A stretch of DNA of 32,920 nucleotides, taken from Actinotignum sanguinis (GTDB lineage: Bacteria > Actinomycetota > Actinomycetes > Actinomycetales > Actinomycetaceae). This document shows, in pieces, positions 23,750 through 32,186 of the stretch. Numbering within the stretch: position 1 is the first letter of the stretch; each line of letters begins with the position of its first letter. The stretch lies in the NCBI RefSeq assembly GCF_003957255.1, contig NZ_QDIE01000020.1, forward strand, positions 1-32,920, written 5' to 3'. The notes beneath the pieces are model-generated. The model had not been told where the DNA came from and ran no database searches. It saw only the letters and a list, made by a program, of their open reading frames with translations. Both the position numbers and the translations under genes were made by a program.

Positions 23750-25221
23750 TGGGCGTCCCACCATTCCAGCAGGCGCTTCTCGGCTTCTTCCACACCCAGC
23801 GGGCCTTCGTCCAGACGCAGGGAGAGGAGGTACTGGCGGGCTTTGCCCACTTGCGGGCCGGGCTCGAGGCCGAGCAATTCCATAATGCGGGTGCCGTCAA
23901 TATCGGGGCGTACCGCCTCGAGTTCCTCGCGTTCGCGTAGCTCGATAATGCGGCGTTCCAGTTCGTCATTCGCGGCGTGCAGGCGCGCCACCCGGCGCCG
24001 GTTCTGGGAGGTGATATCGGCGCGGATGAGGCGCAGTAGGCGCGGGAGGAGTTCCCCGGCATCGCGCACGAAGCGGCGCACCGCGCTATCGGTCCAGTCG
24101 TGTTCGCCAAATCCGAAAGCCCGCAGGTGCAGCTCAACGAGGCGCGCCACGCTTTTCGTCGTCGTTTTATCGAAACGCAGTTCGCGCATGCGCGCACGGG
24201 TCATTTTCGCGCCCACCACATCGTGATGGCGGAAAGTCACCGAACCGTCACGTTCGAAACGGCGGGTGGCCGGCTTGCCGATATCGTGGAACAGCGCGGC
24301 CAGGCGCAGGATGAGATCCGGCCCGGGCACCTCCTCATCTTCCAGCGCGATGGCGTTATCCACCACTTGCAGGGTGTGCTGGTACACGTCCTTGTGGCGG
24401 TGCTGGGCGTCCACGGTATCGGTGAGCGCCGCGATTTCGGGCAGCACACGTTCCGCCACGCCGGTATGGACAAGCAGCTCAATGCCGCGGCGCGGCGCCG
24501 GGGCGGTCATGAGGCGCTCCAGTTCGGCGCGGATACGTTCCTGCGAGACGATCTCGAGGCGCTCGGCGTAATCTTCCATCGCCCGCATAACATCCGGGGC
24601 CACATCGAAACGCAGCTGCGCCGCGAACCGCGCGGCCCGCATAATCCGCAGCGGATCATCATCGAAGGACTGCGCGGCCGTGACGGGGGTGCGCAACTGC
24701 CCGGCGAGGAGGTCAGCCACCCCGCCGCACGGATCCACCAGTTCAAGACCGGGCAGGCGCACCGCCATCGCGTTGACGGTGAAATCGCGCCGGGTAAGGT
24801 CACCTTCGAGGTTGTCACCGAAATCCACATCGGGTTTGCGCGAACCAATGGTGTACGTATCGGAACGGTACGTTGTTACTTCGACGACGAGGTCACCGCG
24901 CCGCGCCCCCACCGTGCCAAATTCACGCCCGATATCCCACGTGGTTCCCCACCGGGCCAGGAGTTTTTCGGTGGTTTCCGGGCGCGCCGAGGTAGTCAAA
25001 TCGAAGTCGTGAATGGGTGCGCCGAGGAAAGCGTCACGAACCGGGCCGCCCACGAGGGCCAATTCTTCGCCGTGATCTGAGAAGATAGAAGCTAGTTGCA
25101 AGATGTCGTCCGGGAGATTCGCCAGGGCGCGCTGGCCTGCCAGGAGCAGGAGGGCGCGGCGCTGGCCCGGAGGCATATCGTCCATTGTCGGAGTCTGCGG
25201 AGTCTGTTGAGAAGTGGTCAC
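23746..25221 (-). CDS. pcnA: CCA tRNA nucleotidyltransferase
   Basis: About 491-residue class II nucleotidyltransferase adding or repairing the 3' CCA of tRNAs; poly(A) polymerase members share the fold. The catalytic head has the signature ALVGGPVRDAFLGAPIHDFDLTTSA (metal-binding DxD), then RRDFTVNAMA, DPCGG, and the motif DPLRIMRAARFAAQL. A C-terminal HD domain (LAALFHDIGKPATR) is also present, a usual feature of the actinobacterial enzyme. The start is not settled: GTG 25221 is given, ATG 25239 extends it, and ATG 25185 is preceded by CAGACT at 6 nt, so it could be leaderless. Divergent from the Nudix gene. Confidence 0.92.
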   Translation of the reverse strand: MTTSQQTPQTPTMDDMPPGQRRALLLLAGQRALANLPDDILQLASIFSDHGEELALVGGPVRDAFLGAPIHDFDLTTSARPETTEKLLARWGTTWDIGREFGTVGARRGDLVVEVTTYRSDTYTIGSRKPDVDFGDNLEGDLTRRDFTVNAMAVRLPGLELVDPCGGVADLLAGQLRTPVTAAQSFDDDPLRIMRAARFAAQLRFDVAPDVMRAMEDYAERLEIVSQERIRAELERLMTAPAPRRGIELLVHTGVAERVLPEIAALTDTVDAQHRHKDVYQHTLQVVDNAIALEDEEVPGPDLILRLAALFHDIGKPATRRFERDGSVTFRHHDVVGAKMTRARMRELRFDKTTTKSVARLVELHLRAFGFGEHDWTDSAVRRFVRDAGELLPRLLRLIRADITSQNRRRVARLHAANDELERRIIELREREELEAVRPDIDGTRIMELLGLEPGPQVGKARQYLLSLRLDEGPLGVEEAEKRLLEWWDAQ

Positions 25222-25262
25222 CCTTAAAGGTTGCCACATCCGGGGGCCCTGACCGTTAGTTG

Positions 25263-25268
25263 TAGTGT
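25263..25268 (+). promoter_or_regulatory. -10-like TAGTGT for a leaderless Nudix start
   Basis: TAGTGT ends 7 nt before ATG 25276. There is no ribosome binding site beyond GAGG directly next to the ATG, which is too close to act. Confidence 0.4.
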
Positions 25269-25275
25269 TAGAGGT

Positions 25276-25815
25276 ATGTCGAAGTCAGCACCGTTGCCCT
25301 CCAAGTTCGGGGGCCGTAGATCCTGGAGGCGCGCCGCTGCCGCGCACCAGGCCTCTGCGCGGCGCCACTCTCTTCCGGTGGTGAACGAAACGAGTGCGGG
25401 GGGAATCGTTATCGGGGTGCGCGGCGGGAAAGCCTACGTGGCCGTTATCGCGCGACGTAACCGCGGCGGGCGGCTGGAATGGTGCCTCCCCAAGGGGCAC
25501 CTGGAGGGCAATGAAACTCCCGAAGAAGCCGCCGTGCGGGAAATCGCGGAAGAAACCGGGATTACCGGGCGGGTGCTCATGCATTTAGCCACTATTGATT
25601 ACTGGTTCTCCGGCACTAACCACCGCGTCCATAAAGTTGTCCACCACTTTTTATTGGAGGGAATCACCGGGCATATCACCGTTGATAACGACCCGGATCA
25701 CGAAGCGGAAAAGGCCGAATGGGTGCGCCTGGATCGCGTGGCATCCCGGCTGGCCTATCCCAATGAACGCCGTATTGTGGCCTCGGCCCGCGCGATTCTC
25801 GCGGGGGAGGAATGA
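25276..25815 (+). CDS. Nudix hydrolase
   Basis: 179-residue Nudix protein hydrolysing nucleoside diphosphate-linked compounds. A basic, Ala/Arg-rich N-terminal stretch (about 1-38) precedes the domain, which opens NETSAGGIVIG. The Nudix box GX5EX7REUXEEXGU is complete: GHLEGNETPEEAAVREIAEE followed by TGI. The location next to pcnA and before the DUF6049 gene is conserved in actinobacteria. ATG 25276 is chosen on the leaderless promoter; the frame is open to 25231. The stop overlaps the next start (ATGA). Confidence 0.9.
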   Translation: MSKSAPLPSKFGGRRSWRRAAAAHQASARRHSLPVVNETSAGGIVIGVRGGKAYVAVIARRNRGGRLEWCLPKGHLEGNETPEEAAVREIAEETGITGRVLMHLATIDYWFSGTNHRVHKVVHHFLLEGITGHITVDNDPDHEAEKAEWVRLDRVASRLAYPNERRIVASARAILAGEE

Positions 25816-28358
25816 TGTGGCGGGGCGCGCTTGCCGGGCTGGTGGCTGCCTGGGTGCCGCTGAGCGCCGGGGGGCCGCTGAGCGCCGGGGGGCCGCTGAG
25901 CGCGCAAGCTCTTCCGGTACGTCCGGCCTCCGCACCCAGCGTGGAGATCGTGGACGTAGGTGCCCCGGTTCTCGGTAAGGACGCCACCCTCACCCTCACC
26001 GCCACCGTGACGAATTCCACCACGGAAACACGGCATCTTAATTCGGTCTCGCTCTATATCCAGCGCTACGTACCCTCCTCGCGCAGCGCGGTGCTCAGCT
26101 TCATGCGCGCGGAGCCCGCCGGCCTGGCCCTCTATGACACCCTCACCCCGGATGCGGATATTGCGCCCGGAACGTCCACCCGCGTTACCTTTTCGGTTCC
26201 GCGGGAGCGGATTCCCGCCGAGTGGGGGCCGCGCGGGGTCCAGGTGAGTGCCGTGGTGGATGGGGAAACGGCAACGGACCGCAGTTTTATCGTCACCGCT
26301 CCGGGCGACGACGCCGCGCCCGCCCCCATCAGTGCGATTGTGCCGGTTACGCGCTCCCTGAGCGATGTGGGTAGCACCCCGGCCCTCGAGGAGCAGGTCT
26401 ACGCTAGCCTTACCGGACCCGCACCCGCGGCCAGCCCGCAGCCGCCGGTGGTGGCACCTGTACCTTCAACTTCGGCCGGCACGGCCGCTGCCTCGCCAAC
26501 CACCCCTTCCGCCACCTCGGAAAGCACCGCCGAACCGGGCGGCGCATCCGCTTCCGATCCGGGTGCGAGCGCCGCGCCATCCGCGCCGGCAGCATCCCAG
26601 GGGGCGAGTGCCCCGGCTGCGCCGTCGGCCCCGAGCACCGCACCCGGTTCTTCGGCACCGCCTTCTGTTTCGAGTTCCGCACCGGAGGCCGCGCAGCTAC
26701 CCCATCGCCTCAGTACCCTGGAGTATTTTGCGCACCCGGGTGTGAGTGCGGCCGTCGACCCGCTTCTTATCGCGGGTGATTCGGAGCGGGCCGCGCTGCG
26801 CAATTTTGAATCCGCGACCGGGACCAGCGTGTTCTTCGGTTTGGGTGCGGACGTGGATGCCGCCGCGCTCACCCATGCCGGGCGCGCGGATAAGCTCGCC
26901 CTGGCACGGCAGGACGCGGTCCAGGCGGCGCTGGCTTCCGGCTTTGCGGCGCGTTCGGATATTGCGGTGACAGCGCTGGGGGTGGACCGGGCCACCGCGC
27001 GGGCGCTGCGCGATGCGGGTGCCGCGGCGCTCATCACCACCGATGTGGACGCGGCGCATGCCTCCTGGCTCAGCCCGAGCGGGCGGGTGAATATTCCGCT
27101 CGATGCGGAGGATGCGACAACGTGTTCTTTGAGCGAGACTCGCGGTGCCGGCGCGGAAGGCGCGGACGTTGCGGATGCGGATTCCGAGGCCGGCACGAAG
27201 GAAACCGCGGCGGGTTCGAATGAGGTCGCAGCAGGTCCGGATGAGGCCGCGGCACTGCGCGCGGACGGCGTGCTCTCCGCCCTGGTGCAGGGATATTTGC
27301 CCAGCTTGGACGAGGCGAATGCGCTGGCCTCCGGAGGTGGGGAAGGTTTACCGGAAGCCTCCGGGAGCCGCCTCTCCGCCATGGACGCCCGCCAAACAGC
27401 CCTCGCGCTCTCGGCGGCGACCTACCGGGAGCTGCCCGCCGCACCGCGCGCCCAAGTGGTGCTGGTGGATCGGCCGGAAAGTGCCGCGCTGGCGCGGGCC
27501 GGTGCTTTGCCGGATCGCGATATCGGGGCTGCGCTCGGTGCTCTTACGAGCGCGCCGTGGCTGGCGCCCACGCCAGCCGGTGACCTTCTTGAGAAACCGG
27601 CGGCCGGGTGTGCCCAGCTTCCCGAGGAGCGCGTGCTGCCCGGGGAGATTTCCGCAGCGCAGCTGGCCCGCGGCGATGCACACGTCACCACAATTTCCAC
27701 CACGGCCGCCCTGACCCCGCGGCCCGCAGATATCACCGGGCCGGTCACCCATCACGCCGCACAGCTAGCGGGAGTGGCGCTACGTGACCACCACGCACAG
27801 CGCGAGGAGCTAGCCGCGCAGCTCACGCAGCTGGCCGAGGAGATGGCCGGCGCCGTCACGGTTCAGCCCTCCTCCACGATCAATATCATTTCGGAAAGCG
27901 CGGATCTGCCCGTGCACGTGCATAATTCCCTTCCCGTTCCCGTGGGCGCGGTGGTGGAATTACGCGCCGAAGATTTCCGCATCGTGCCCTCCGATCCCGT
28001 TGCGGCAACGATTCCGCCCGCCGCCTCGGTGACGGTGGCGGTACCGGTGCAGGCTTCCGGTTCGGGGAATGTCACGGTGACGGCCGCGGTGACCGATCCG
28101 GTGGGTACGCCGATCGGCGCAGTTCAGGATATTAATGTGCGGGTGCGCGCCGGGTGGGAAACCACGGGGACGTATATTATTGGCGCACTGCTCGGGGTGC
28201 TCTTGCTCGGTGGGATCGCGCGCAGTCTGCGCAGCGGGCGGCGTTCGGGCGGCATCGACCCTGAAAAACATCTCCACAATTTACGTGAGGCTAGCGCGGC
28301 GGAAGAAGCCGGGCCGCGCGCCGTCGATAAACTGCGCGAGGAACACGAAATACCATAG
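25812..28358 (+). CDS. DUF6049 family secreted/membrane protein
   Basis: 848-residue envelope protein of the DUF6049 family, encoded next to MurJ/MviN in many actinobacteria and of unknown function. The signal peptide (residues 1-33) contains the repeated unit PLSAGG. An immunoglobulin-like region follows (VEIVDVGAPVL to about 195). Next is a long Ala/Pro/Ser/Thr-rich linker (about 206-296), a large central domain, a second Ig-like region (INIISESADLPVHVHNSLPVPVGAVVEL) and one membrane helix (TYIIGALLGVLLLGGIA, about 786-802) with a short cytoplasmic tail. ATG 25812 overlaps the Nudix stop and has GGGAGG nearby. An Ala/Glu/Asp-rich insert around residues 440-480 looks recently expanded. Confidence 0.82.
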   Translation: MMWRGALAGLVAAWVPLSAGGPLSAGGPLSAQALPVRPASAPSVEIVDVGAPVLGKDATLTLTATVTNSTTETRHLNSVSLYIQRYVPSSRSAVLSFMRAEPAGLALYDTLTPDADIAPGTSTRVTFSVPRERIPAEWGPRGVQVSAVVDGETATDRSFIVTAPGDDAAPAPISAIVPVTRSLSDVGSTPALEEQVYASLTGPAPAASPQPPVVAPVPSTSAGTAAASPTTPSATSESTAEPGGASASDPGASAAPSAPAASQGASAPAAPSAPSTAPGSSAPPSVSSSAPEAAQLPHRLSTLEYFAHPGVSAAVDPLLIAGDSERAALRNFESATGTSVFFGLGADVDAAALTHAGRADKLALARQDAVQAALASGFAARSDIAVTALGVDRATARALRDAGAAALITTDVDAAHASWLSPSGRVNIPLDAEDATTCSLSETRGAGAEGADVADADSEAGTKETAAGSNEVAAGPDEAAALRADGVLSALVQGYLPSLDEANALASGGGEGLPEASGSRLSAMDARQTALALSAATYRELPAAPRAQVVLVDRPESAALARAGALPDRDIGAALGALTSAPWLAPTPAGDLLEKPAAGCAQLPEERVLPGEISAAQLARGDAHVTTISTTAALTPRPADITGPVTHHAAQLAGVALRDHHAQREELAAQLTQLAEEMAGAVTVQPSSTINIISESADLPVHVHNSLPVPVGAVVELRAEDFRIVPSDPVAATIPPAASVTVAVPVQASGSGNVTVTAAVTDPVGTPIGAVQDINVRVRAGWETTGTYIIGALLGVLLLGGIARSLRSGRRSGGIDPEKHLHNLREASAAEEAGPRAVDKLREEHEIP
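25857..25903 (+). repeat. In-frame 18-bp tandem repeat in the signal-peptide coding region
   Basis: Unit CCGCTGAGCGCCGGGGGG (encodes PLSAGG) occurs twice in full and a third time over 11 bp. Copy-number change would alter signal-peptide length by six residues per unit without a frameshift. The G runs could also slip. Confidence 0.85.
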
Positions 28359-28394
28359 GAGTAATGTGGCCGCGAGGCACGGCAAGGAGGAACT

Positions 28395-30929
28395 GTGAGC
28401 GCCATCGGAACCAGGGGCATGACTCTCGCCGGTCGCTACCGCCTGGAGAATTTGTACGAAGAGCAACTTGATATTGCGGGTACCGAACAGTGGTATGCCG
28501 TGGATGATGCGCTGGGCACCGCGGTGCGAGTGCTGCTCATCGGGGATATTTCCACGCGCGCGGACGCGCTGGATGCGGCGCGGCGCACCGGGCTGCTCGA
28601 CGACGCGCATATCGTGCGCACGCTTTCCGTCGGTGAAAATTTCGTGGTGAGTGAGATCCCGCTGGGCACGTCGCTCACCGGGTATGTGCACGGGGAGGGT
28701 TTCGAGCCCGAGCAAGCCAAGGCCGTGGTGTGTGAACTCGCCGCGATCCTCACCCAGGTGTCCGGCCGCGGTATGCGGCATTTACGTATTACTCCTTCGC
28801 GGGTGCGAGTGGGCGATGCCGGGGATGTGTACCTGGATGGCATCGGTATTGACGCAGCTCTGGCCGGTGCGCGGACGGATGAATACGATCCAGCCAGTCT
28901 CAATAACGCCGAGGCCGCTGACTTGGTGCTTTTCTTGGCGACCCTGCTTGAAGGCGCGCAGGCGGATGAAACTACGCTCGAGGCACTGGCGCGCGATGAT
29001 TCCCTCCCCGATGACATTCGGGAAGTGTTCCGGCGCACCCTCTCCCCCGAACGCCTGCTCTCCCCCGGGGAAGTGCTGCGCAGCCTCGTCCCGTTCAACC
29101 GGCCTGACCTGCGTGAATTCCCCGCTCCGGTGCTGGTAGCGCCGCAGCTTCCCGGCGGCGGGGATTCCCGTTTCGGTTTCGACCCGCTGGGCGGGCATGT
29201 GCGCGGGGGCGCGATCGGCCGCGTCACCTTGGGTTCGAGTCACGTTTCCTTCGGCGCCGCTGATTCTGAGCACGACGCCGTCGCAGCTGCCACCGGTGCG
29301 GAAACCGAAGCACCTGACGTGGGCGCTGGGACCCTTGCTGAGTCCGGTACACATGCCGGCGAGCCATCCGAACCCGATGGGATTACCGCACCCGAGGAAA
29401 TAACCCACGCGGGTGAGACCGCTCCTCATACCGCGACCACGCCCGCTACCGAAGCTGCACCTGATATCGAAGCTGCACCTGCTACTGAAACGGTGCCTGA
29501 TACCGACGCGGATCCTGATACCGCCGGTGTATCTGCCAGCACCGCGACTACCTCCGCTTCATCGGCTATCGGAAGCCAGGAATTGGACCCCGCCGGAGTT
29601 TCCGGAGCGAATTTCGAGGGTGCGGTTGATACAGAATTGGGTATTGCCGCAGCTCCTGACGTGGAGCTCCACCCCCGGTGGGTATCACCGGAAGAATTCC
29701 GCGGTGAAGAAAGTAAGGTAAACACTGCTTACCACGACCGGAGCGAAACAGGGACTGAGGGAACTTCCGCGGCCCACATCGATAGCCACGGTGGTCAGGA
29801 TGCCGCTGGCGGCGTCGCTCAGGATGCCGCAACGCCGCGATTCCAACCGCATTTCCCCTCGCTACGCGAAGCGGAACGTGAACTGGAGGAATGCGAGCGT
29901 GAGGCGGCAGAAAATGAAGCTGCCGAACGCGCCGCGGCTGCGCGTGTTGCGGCAGAACGTAAAGAGGTGGAACCTGCAAGCGCCACCCCGGAACATGAAA
30001 GTGATACCGCACCCACAGTTACTTTAAACAGTGTTCACAGTGCGACGAGTCCGCAGCGTCGTTCCATTATGAGCGGCACCGACGAGGAGCGAACCGGGTC
30101 GCCTCACGGGGGCGATGAATCCCCCCGCCTTCACCCAGCTTCAACGGCGGCACGCGCAAGCACCGCTCCGGCAAAGGTAGCAGCCCGCACCCGCGGGGAT
30201 CGTAAGCCCGCCACCCGGCCACCGGCTCCCTCGCGGCCGATTATTACCGATGAGGAAAACGGGCGCGCCCTCGGATCGCGCATTTTCGATTCTTCTAAGC
30301 TCATTGTGGTGGGCGCGATTGCGCTGGTTTTGGTGGCGCTGTACTTCGCGGTATCCACCTTCTTCCGGCCCACGGATGTCTCCACCCGGCCGCCGGTTAT
30401 TTCTGCCCCGCCCACAGCTTCGGCCGATGCACAGACTTCGGAAGGTCAAGGTGCCCAGCCGAGTGCGAGTGCCGCGCCCACGCCCAGCTCCACGGCACCG
30501 CAAATTGTTTCAGCGAATCTTCTCAACCCGCATAAGAGTGAGGCGGATGAAGACTACCCGCAGACCCTTCCGCTTGCTATCGATAAGAATCTGGCAACGG
30601 AATGGGCTAGCTGGGAATACCTGCGAAATCCAAAATTTGGCTTGCTCAAAGAGGGGATGGGGATTGAGCTGCGCCTGGCGAAGCCGTCCACTATCAAAGA
30701 AGTCACTTTGCAGTTGAACGGCCAGGGTGGACATGTGCAGTGGCGTGATACCACAGCTGAGCAGCCCAGCGGCGGTACCGTGGTGACCGAGGGTACCATG
30801 AGCGCGAAAACAACACTCACGGCACCAACGCCGGTAAACAGTGATCACGTGGTGCTGTGGTTCACGGAGTTGCCCAAGAACGCGGCGGGCCAGTTCAAGC
30901 TGCAGATTTCCGAAATTAGCGTGAAATAA
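28395..30929 (+). CDS. MviN-type pseudokinase with extracellular discoidin-like domain
   Basis: 844-residue membrane protein. Residues about 10-240 are a protein-kinase fold that has lost catalysis: no lysine at the VAIK position (AVRVLLI), the HRD region reads MRHLRITPSRV, and the DFG position reads DGIGI. This matches the pseudokinase part of mycobacterial MviN, which when phosphorylated recruits the FHA protein FhaA. A low-complexity Ala/Glu/Asp/Thr linker follows, then a short charged coiled coil (EAERELEECEREAAENEAAE). One membrane helix lies near 635-657 (LIVVGAIALVLVALYFAVS), and the outer domain (about 700-844; LPLAIDKNLATEW, STIKEVTLQLNG, LQISEISV) resembles discoidin/F5-F8-type folds. 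GTG start, AGGAGG at 4 nt. The MurJ flippase usually encoded just upstream is missing. Confidence 0.85.
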   Translation: MSAIGTRGMTLAGRYRLENLYEEQLDIAGTEQWYAVDDALGTAVRVLLIGDISTRADALDAARRTGLLDDAHIVRTLSVGENFVVSEIPLGTSLTGYVHGEGFEPEQAKAVVCELAAILTQVSGRGMRHLRITPSRVRVGDAGDVYLDGIGIDAALAGARTDEYDPASLNNAEAADLVLFLATLLEGAQADETTLEALARDDSLPDDIREVFRRTLSPERLLSPGEVLRSLVPFNRPDLREFPAPVLVAPQLPGGGDSRFGFDPLGGHVRGGAIGRVTLGSSHVSFGAADSEHDAVAAATGAETEAPDVGAGTLAESGTHAGEPSEPDGITAPEEITHAGETAPHTATTPATEAAPDIEAAPATETVPDTDADPDTAGVSASTATTSASSAIGSQELDPAGVSGANFEGAVDTELGIAAAPDVELHPRWVSPEEFRGEESKVNTAYHDRSETGTEGTSAAHIDSHGGQDAAGGVAQDAATPRFQPHFPSLREAERELEECEREAAENEAAERAAAARVAAERKEVEPASATPEHESDTAPTVTLNSVHSATSPQRRSIMSGTDEERTGSPHGGDESPRLHPASTAARASTAPAKVAARTRGDRKPATRPPAPSRPIITDEENGRALGSRIFDSSKLIVVGAIALVLVALYFAVSTFFRPTDVSTRPPVISAPPTASADAQTSEGQGAQPSASAAPTPSSTAPQIVSANLLNPHKSEADEDYPQTLPLAIDKNLATEWASWEYLRNPKFGLLKEGMGIELRLAKPSTIKEVTLQLNGQGGHVQWRDTTAEQPSGGTVVTEGTMSAKTTLTAPTPVNSDHVVLWFTELPKNAAGQFKLQISEISVK

Positions 30930-30949
30930 GCGGTGTTTACAACCGGCTG

Positions 30950-30975
30950 GGAATAGCTACACATCCCGGGACGTT
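30950..30975 (+). promoter_or_regulatory. Sigma-R-type promoter for trxB
   Basis: GGAAT at 30950-30954, exactly 18 nt, then GTT at 30973-30975. This equals the Streptomyces SigR/mycobacterial SigH consensus (GGAAT-N18-GTT), the thiol-oxidative-stress promoter. It would place the start near 30982, with a leader of about 70 nt to trxB. Relatives keep trxB under this sigma factor. No sigma-R gene lies in the window. Confidence 0.7.
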
Positions 30976-31053
30976 GTACCCAATGTTGTGCCCGATGGGG
31001 AGCGGTGTGCTCGCGCAACGCGGCACGCTCACTCACAAGAACACAGGAGAAAC

Positions 31054-32028
31054 ATGACCGAGAGCGATATTCGTGACGTCATCATTGTCGGATCCGGGCC
31101 GGCGGGCTGGACCGCCGCGCTGTACACCGCGCGCGCCGGCCTCAAGCCGCTGGTGATCGGCGGTGCCATCGATGCCGGCGGCGCCCTTATGACCACCACC
31201 GAAGTGGAAAACTACCCGGGCTTCCCGGATGGAATCTTCGGGCCGGACCTTATGGCTAATATGCAGCAGCAGGCCGAAAAATTCGGTGCCGAAATGGAGT
31301 ACGACGACGCTCTCTCCATGGACCTAAGCGGCGATATCAAGATCATCCGCACCGACGAATCAGAGTTCCGGGCACGCACGGTGATTTTGGCCCTCGGCTC
31401 AGCCTATAAAAAGCTCGGCTTGGACGGCGAAACTATGTTCGCCTCCCGCGGGGTTTCCTACTGCGCCACCTGCGATGGGTTCTTCTTCAAAGATCAGGAA
31501 ATCGCCGTGGTGGGCGGCGGGGACAGCGCCGTGACGGATGCCCTCTTCCTCACTCGCTTCGCAACCAAGGTGCATGTTATCCACCGGCGCGATGAACTGC
31601 GCGCCTCGAAGATTATGGCGGATCGCCTGCTGGCCGATCCCAAGATCGTTATGCACTGGAATAGCGAAGTCACCGATATTCGCGGAGAAGATGGCGGATC
31701 CATGAAGGCCATCACCCTCCACAACAACGTGACAGGGGAAGATTCCAATCTTGATGTGACTGGTCTTTTCGTCGCCATTGGTCACCTGCCGCGTACGGAG
31801 GTCCTCGGTGGACAGCTTAAGTTGGACGACGGCGGCTATATCGTCGTCAACCACCCCCATACCGAAACCTCGGTTCCCGGAGTTTTCGCTTGCGGGGATG
31901 TTGTGGATCGGTACTACCGCCAGGCTATTTCCGCAGCTGGCACCGGGTGCCGGGCGGCTCTCGATGCGGAACGCTATCTTGAAAATCTCGCGGCGCAGCA
32001 CGCCGCCACGGATAATAGCGCAGAGTAA
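31054..32028 (+). CDS. trxB: Thioredoxin reductase
   Basis: 324-residue NADPH-thioredoxin reductase that keeps thioredoxin reduced. The FAD-binding motif GSGPAG is at 13-18, the redox-active pair CATC at 137-140, the NADPH motif GGGDSA at 154-159, and the second FAD-binding end reads GVFACGDVVDRYYRQA. Size is normal. ATG 31054 has AGGAG 6 nt upstream; the open frame runs back to 30988 without family similarity. It is transcribed from the sigma-R-type site and ends at the terminator 32091-32138. The usual partner trxA is not the next gene in intact form. Confidence 0.96.
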   Translation: MTESDIRDVIIVGSGPAGWTAALYTARAGLKPLVIGGAIDAGGALMTTTEVENYPGFPDGIFGPDLMANMQQQAEKFGAEMEYDDALSMDLSGDIKIIRTDESEFRARTVILALGSAYKKLGLDGETMFASRGVSYCATCDGFFFKDQEIAVVGGGDSAVTDALFLTRFATKVHVIHRRDELRASKIMADRLLADPKIVMHWNSEVTDIRGEDGGSMKAITLHNNVTGEDSNLDVTGLFVAIGHLPRTEVLGGQLKLDDGGYIVVNHPHTETSVPGVFACGDVVDRYYRQAISAAGTGCRAALDAERYLENLAAQHAATDNSAE

Positions 32029-32090
32029 TTCCAGGGAAGGTAGCCCCTGTACCTAAGCACGCGGTGTACGGTGGCGCTTCTCTTCATGTT

Positions 32091-32138
32091 CGAACCGGCG
32101 AGGCGGACCTTTTTAACTGCCTCGCCAGTTCGGCTTTT
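32091..32138 (+). terminator. Intrinsic terminator after trxB
   Basis: A stem made of CGAAC-c-GGCGAGGC and GCCTCGCC-a-GTTCG, with one mismatch, encloses a 14-nt loop. It is followed by GCTTTT on the plus strand. It would stop the trxB transcript before the thioredoxin-like gene, unless the TAAAAT at 32138-32143 is itself a -10 box for that gene. Confidence 0.65.
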
Positions 32139-32186
32139 AAAATAGTTGAGCGGGGGATCTACCCACCCCGGTCAGAAGGAGGTGCC

